50,213 nt of DNA from an uncultured SAR86 cluster bacterium (lineage in GTDB: Bacteria > Pseudomonadota > Gammaproteobacteria > Magnimaribacterales > Magnimaribacteraceae): assembly GCA_902537425.1 (NCBI GenBank), contig CACBBD010000009.1:1-50213 (forward strand). The letters run 5' to 3'. Shown here in pieces: positions 49,044 to 50,213 of this stretch; the first letter of the stretch is position 1; each line of letters begins with the position of its first letter. The notes under the pieces were generated by a model. The model did no database searches. It worked only from the letters and a program-made list of their open reading frames with translations, and was not told where the DNA came from. A program made the translations under genes and the position numbers.

Positions 49044-49667
49044 ATGGAACTAGAAGTACTAAATCAGAATGGTTCCGGAGACTCTAAAGTTTCTCTGGCT
49101 GATAGTGTATTTAATCAAGAATTTAATCAAGATCTTGTTCATCAACTAGTTAGTACTTATATCCACAACAGTCACCAAAGAACTAAAGGACAAAAGAATA
49201 GATCGGCAGTCAGAGGAGGAGGTAAAAAGCCCTGGAAGCAAAAGGGAACGGGAAGGGCAAGAGCCGGAACAATTAGATCCCCAATTTGGAGGGGTGGTGG
49301 TATGACCTTTGCCCACACTTATAGTGATATCAAACCTAAAAAGATCAACAAAAAAATGTATAGATCTGCAATGAGATCAATTTGGTCTAAGCTTGCAGAG
49401 GAGAATAGACTTGTGGCGGTTAAAGATCTAAAAATAGACGAGCCAGTAAAATCTTCTCAAGTTAAAACTATATTTGCAGATTTAGGTCTGAACACGGCTT
49501 TAATTGTTCTATCCAGTAGTAATGATAATCTGAATAAAGCTTCAAAAAATCTAACTCAATGCAAGGTTCAAACTATCAGTTCAATAGATCCCTCAGCCCT
49601 GATTCAAGCTGAGAAGGTGGTTGTAACATCAGCAACATTGGAAAAATTAACAGAGGTGCTTTCATAA
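49044..49667 (+). CDS. rplD: Ribosomal protein L4
   Basis: A 207-residue 50S protein whose extended loop lines the exit tunnel: KGQKNRSAVRGGGKKPWKQK and GTGRARAGTIRSP are the loop and its flanks. In E. coli L4 is also the repressor of this operon, which would fit the leader seen upstream of rpsJ. It begins 1 base after rplC and overlaps rplW by one base (TAATG). Confidence 0.98.
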   Translation: MELEVLNQNGSGDSKVSLADSVFNQEFNQDLVHQLVSTYIHNSHQRTKGQKNRSAVRGGGKKPWKQKGTGRARAGTIRSPIWRGGGMTFAHTYSDIKPKKINKKMYRSAMRSIWSKLAEENRLVAVKDLKIDEPVKSSQVKTIFADLGLNTALIVLSSSNDNLNKASKNLTQCKVQTISSIDPSALIQAEKVVVTSATLEKLTEVLS

Positions 49668-49957
49668 TGAAAACTGTACTTTACTCAGTCATTAAGTCAC
49701 CTTACTTAACAGAAAAGGTTTCCTCTTTAATGGGTGAATCAAATCAATATGCTTTTAAAGTTAATATTAATGCAACTAAACTACAAGTAAAAAAGGCTGT
49801 AGAAGGTTATTTCTCTGTGAATGTTGAAGCTGTGAATATTATTAAAGTTAAGGGAAAAACCAAAAGGTCTAGATACAGAATTAGAAAGAAATCTGACTGG
49901 AAAAAAGCTTACGTCAGATTAGCTGTTGGTCAGTCTATAGAGGTCACTTCAGAATAA
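49667..49957 (+). CDS. rplW: Ribosomal protein L23
   Basis: A 96-residue 50S protein at the tunnel exit, the docking site for trigger factor and [33 protein letters not shown] and [12 protein letters not shown] are typical. It overlaps rplD and rplB by one base each (TAATG), so the three are translationally coupled. Confidence 0.97.
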   Translation: MKTVLYSVIKSPYLTEKVSSLMGESNQYAFKVNINATKLQVKKAVEGYFSVNVEAVNIIKVKGKTKRSRYRIRKKSDWKKAYVRLAVGQSIEVTSE

Positions 49958-50213
49958 TGGCTACTCAAATTAAAAAGTCCAAACCGACTTCTCCAGGGAG
50001 AAGATTTAGATCTTGGGTTTCAAGAGATGACTTACATAAAGGTGATCCTTATGCTCCTCTTTTAGAAAAGAAAAAACAAAAATCTGGCCGCAATAATCAA
50101 GGCCGAATAACTACAAGACACCGAGGGGGTGGGCATAAAAAACATTACAGAATTATTGATTTCAAGAGATTAAAAGATGGTATACCGGCCAAAGTTGAAA
50201 CAATTGAATACGA
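49957..50213 (+). CDS. rplB: Ribosomal protein L2, 3' end cut by window edge
   Basis: The first 85 residues of L2 are visible. The opening [20 protein letters not shown] and [21 protein letters not shown] are conserved. L2 sits close to the peptidyl-transferase centre. The frame is still open at the window end, and the rest of the S10 operon presumably continues beyond it. Confidence 0.98.
   Translation, partial: MATQIKKSKPTSPGRRFRSWVSRDDLHKGDPYAPLLEKKKQKSGRNNQGRITTRHRGGGHKKHYRIIDFKRLKDGIPAKVETIEY

Overview
The window looks like a stretch of chromosome from a small-genome, AT-rich marine gammaproteobacterium. The SAR86 clade is my best guess, made from general familiarity and not from a database search. 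Support comes from the low GC, very tight gene packing, gammaproteobacterial gene orders (rnr-rlmB, lpxC-secA-argJ, coaE-yacG, tuf-tRNA-Trp-secE-nusG-rplKAJL-rpoBC-rpsL-rpsG-fusA-rpsJ), a TonB-dependent receptor and a TPR-sulfotransferase. I saw no mobile element, CRISPR array, prophage or rRNA gene. No gene-free stretch exceeds about 220 bases.

Layout. 1-10 kb is a mosaic of short units on both strands: a nucleoside hydrolase (cut by the window edge), a type-B carboxylesterase, an SDR, a crotonase, tRNA-Ala, a shikimate-kinase-like protein, a GST, a secreted protein of probable DUF6607 type, a class-III aminotransferase with an Nramp-like transporter, and an alpha/beta hydrolase. 10-18.4 kb is housekeeping: coaE-yacG on the plus strand, converging on a minus-strand run rnr-rlmB-lpxC-secA-argJ. 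18.5-30.8 kb is the most lineage-specific part: a CoA ligase, SDR and two-module VOC protein flanked by two tiny two-helix membrane proteins, then a large TonB-dependent receptor, a TPR-sulfotransferase, a BCCT transporter, a MarR regulator, an M28-like peptidase with an apparent frameshift, and a DUF952 protein. 30.8-50.2 kb is the translation and transcription superblock: birA and tRNA-Thr(TGT) on the minus strand, then tRNA-Tyr, tRNA-Thr(GGT), tuf, tRNA-Trp, secE, nusG, rplKAJL, rpoBC, rpsL, rpsG, fusA, rpsJ and rplC-rplD-rplW-rplB, with rplB cut by the edge.

How it works together. The right 19 kb reads as successive growth-rate-controlled units. Four good promoters (tRNA-Tyr, tRNA-Thr/tuf, rpsL, rpsJ) each have a 17-base spacer and a GC-rich stretch after the -10 box. 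Two autoregulatory leaders can be recognised: the L10 leader before rplJ and an S10-type leader before rpsJ. The 18.5-22 kb cluster plausibly activates and modifies a carboxylic acid, but its substrate cannot be read from sequence.

I did not find a clearly new biological system. The observations most worth a second look are: the T6-tract frameshift that separates a signal peptide from an M28-like peptidase; an Nramp-fold transporter without the DPGN metal motif, paired with an aminotransferase; the rearranged tRNA/tuf locus with tRNA-Gly and the second tuf copy missing; perfect hairpins touching tRNA ends; and the small two-helix membrane proteins around the CoA-ligase cluster.
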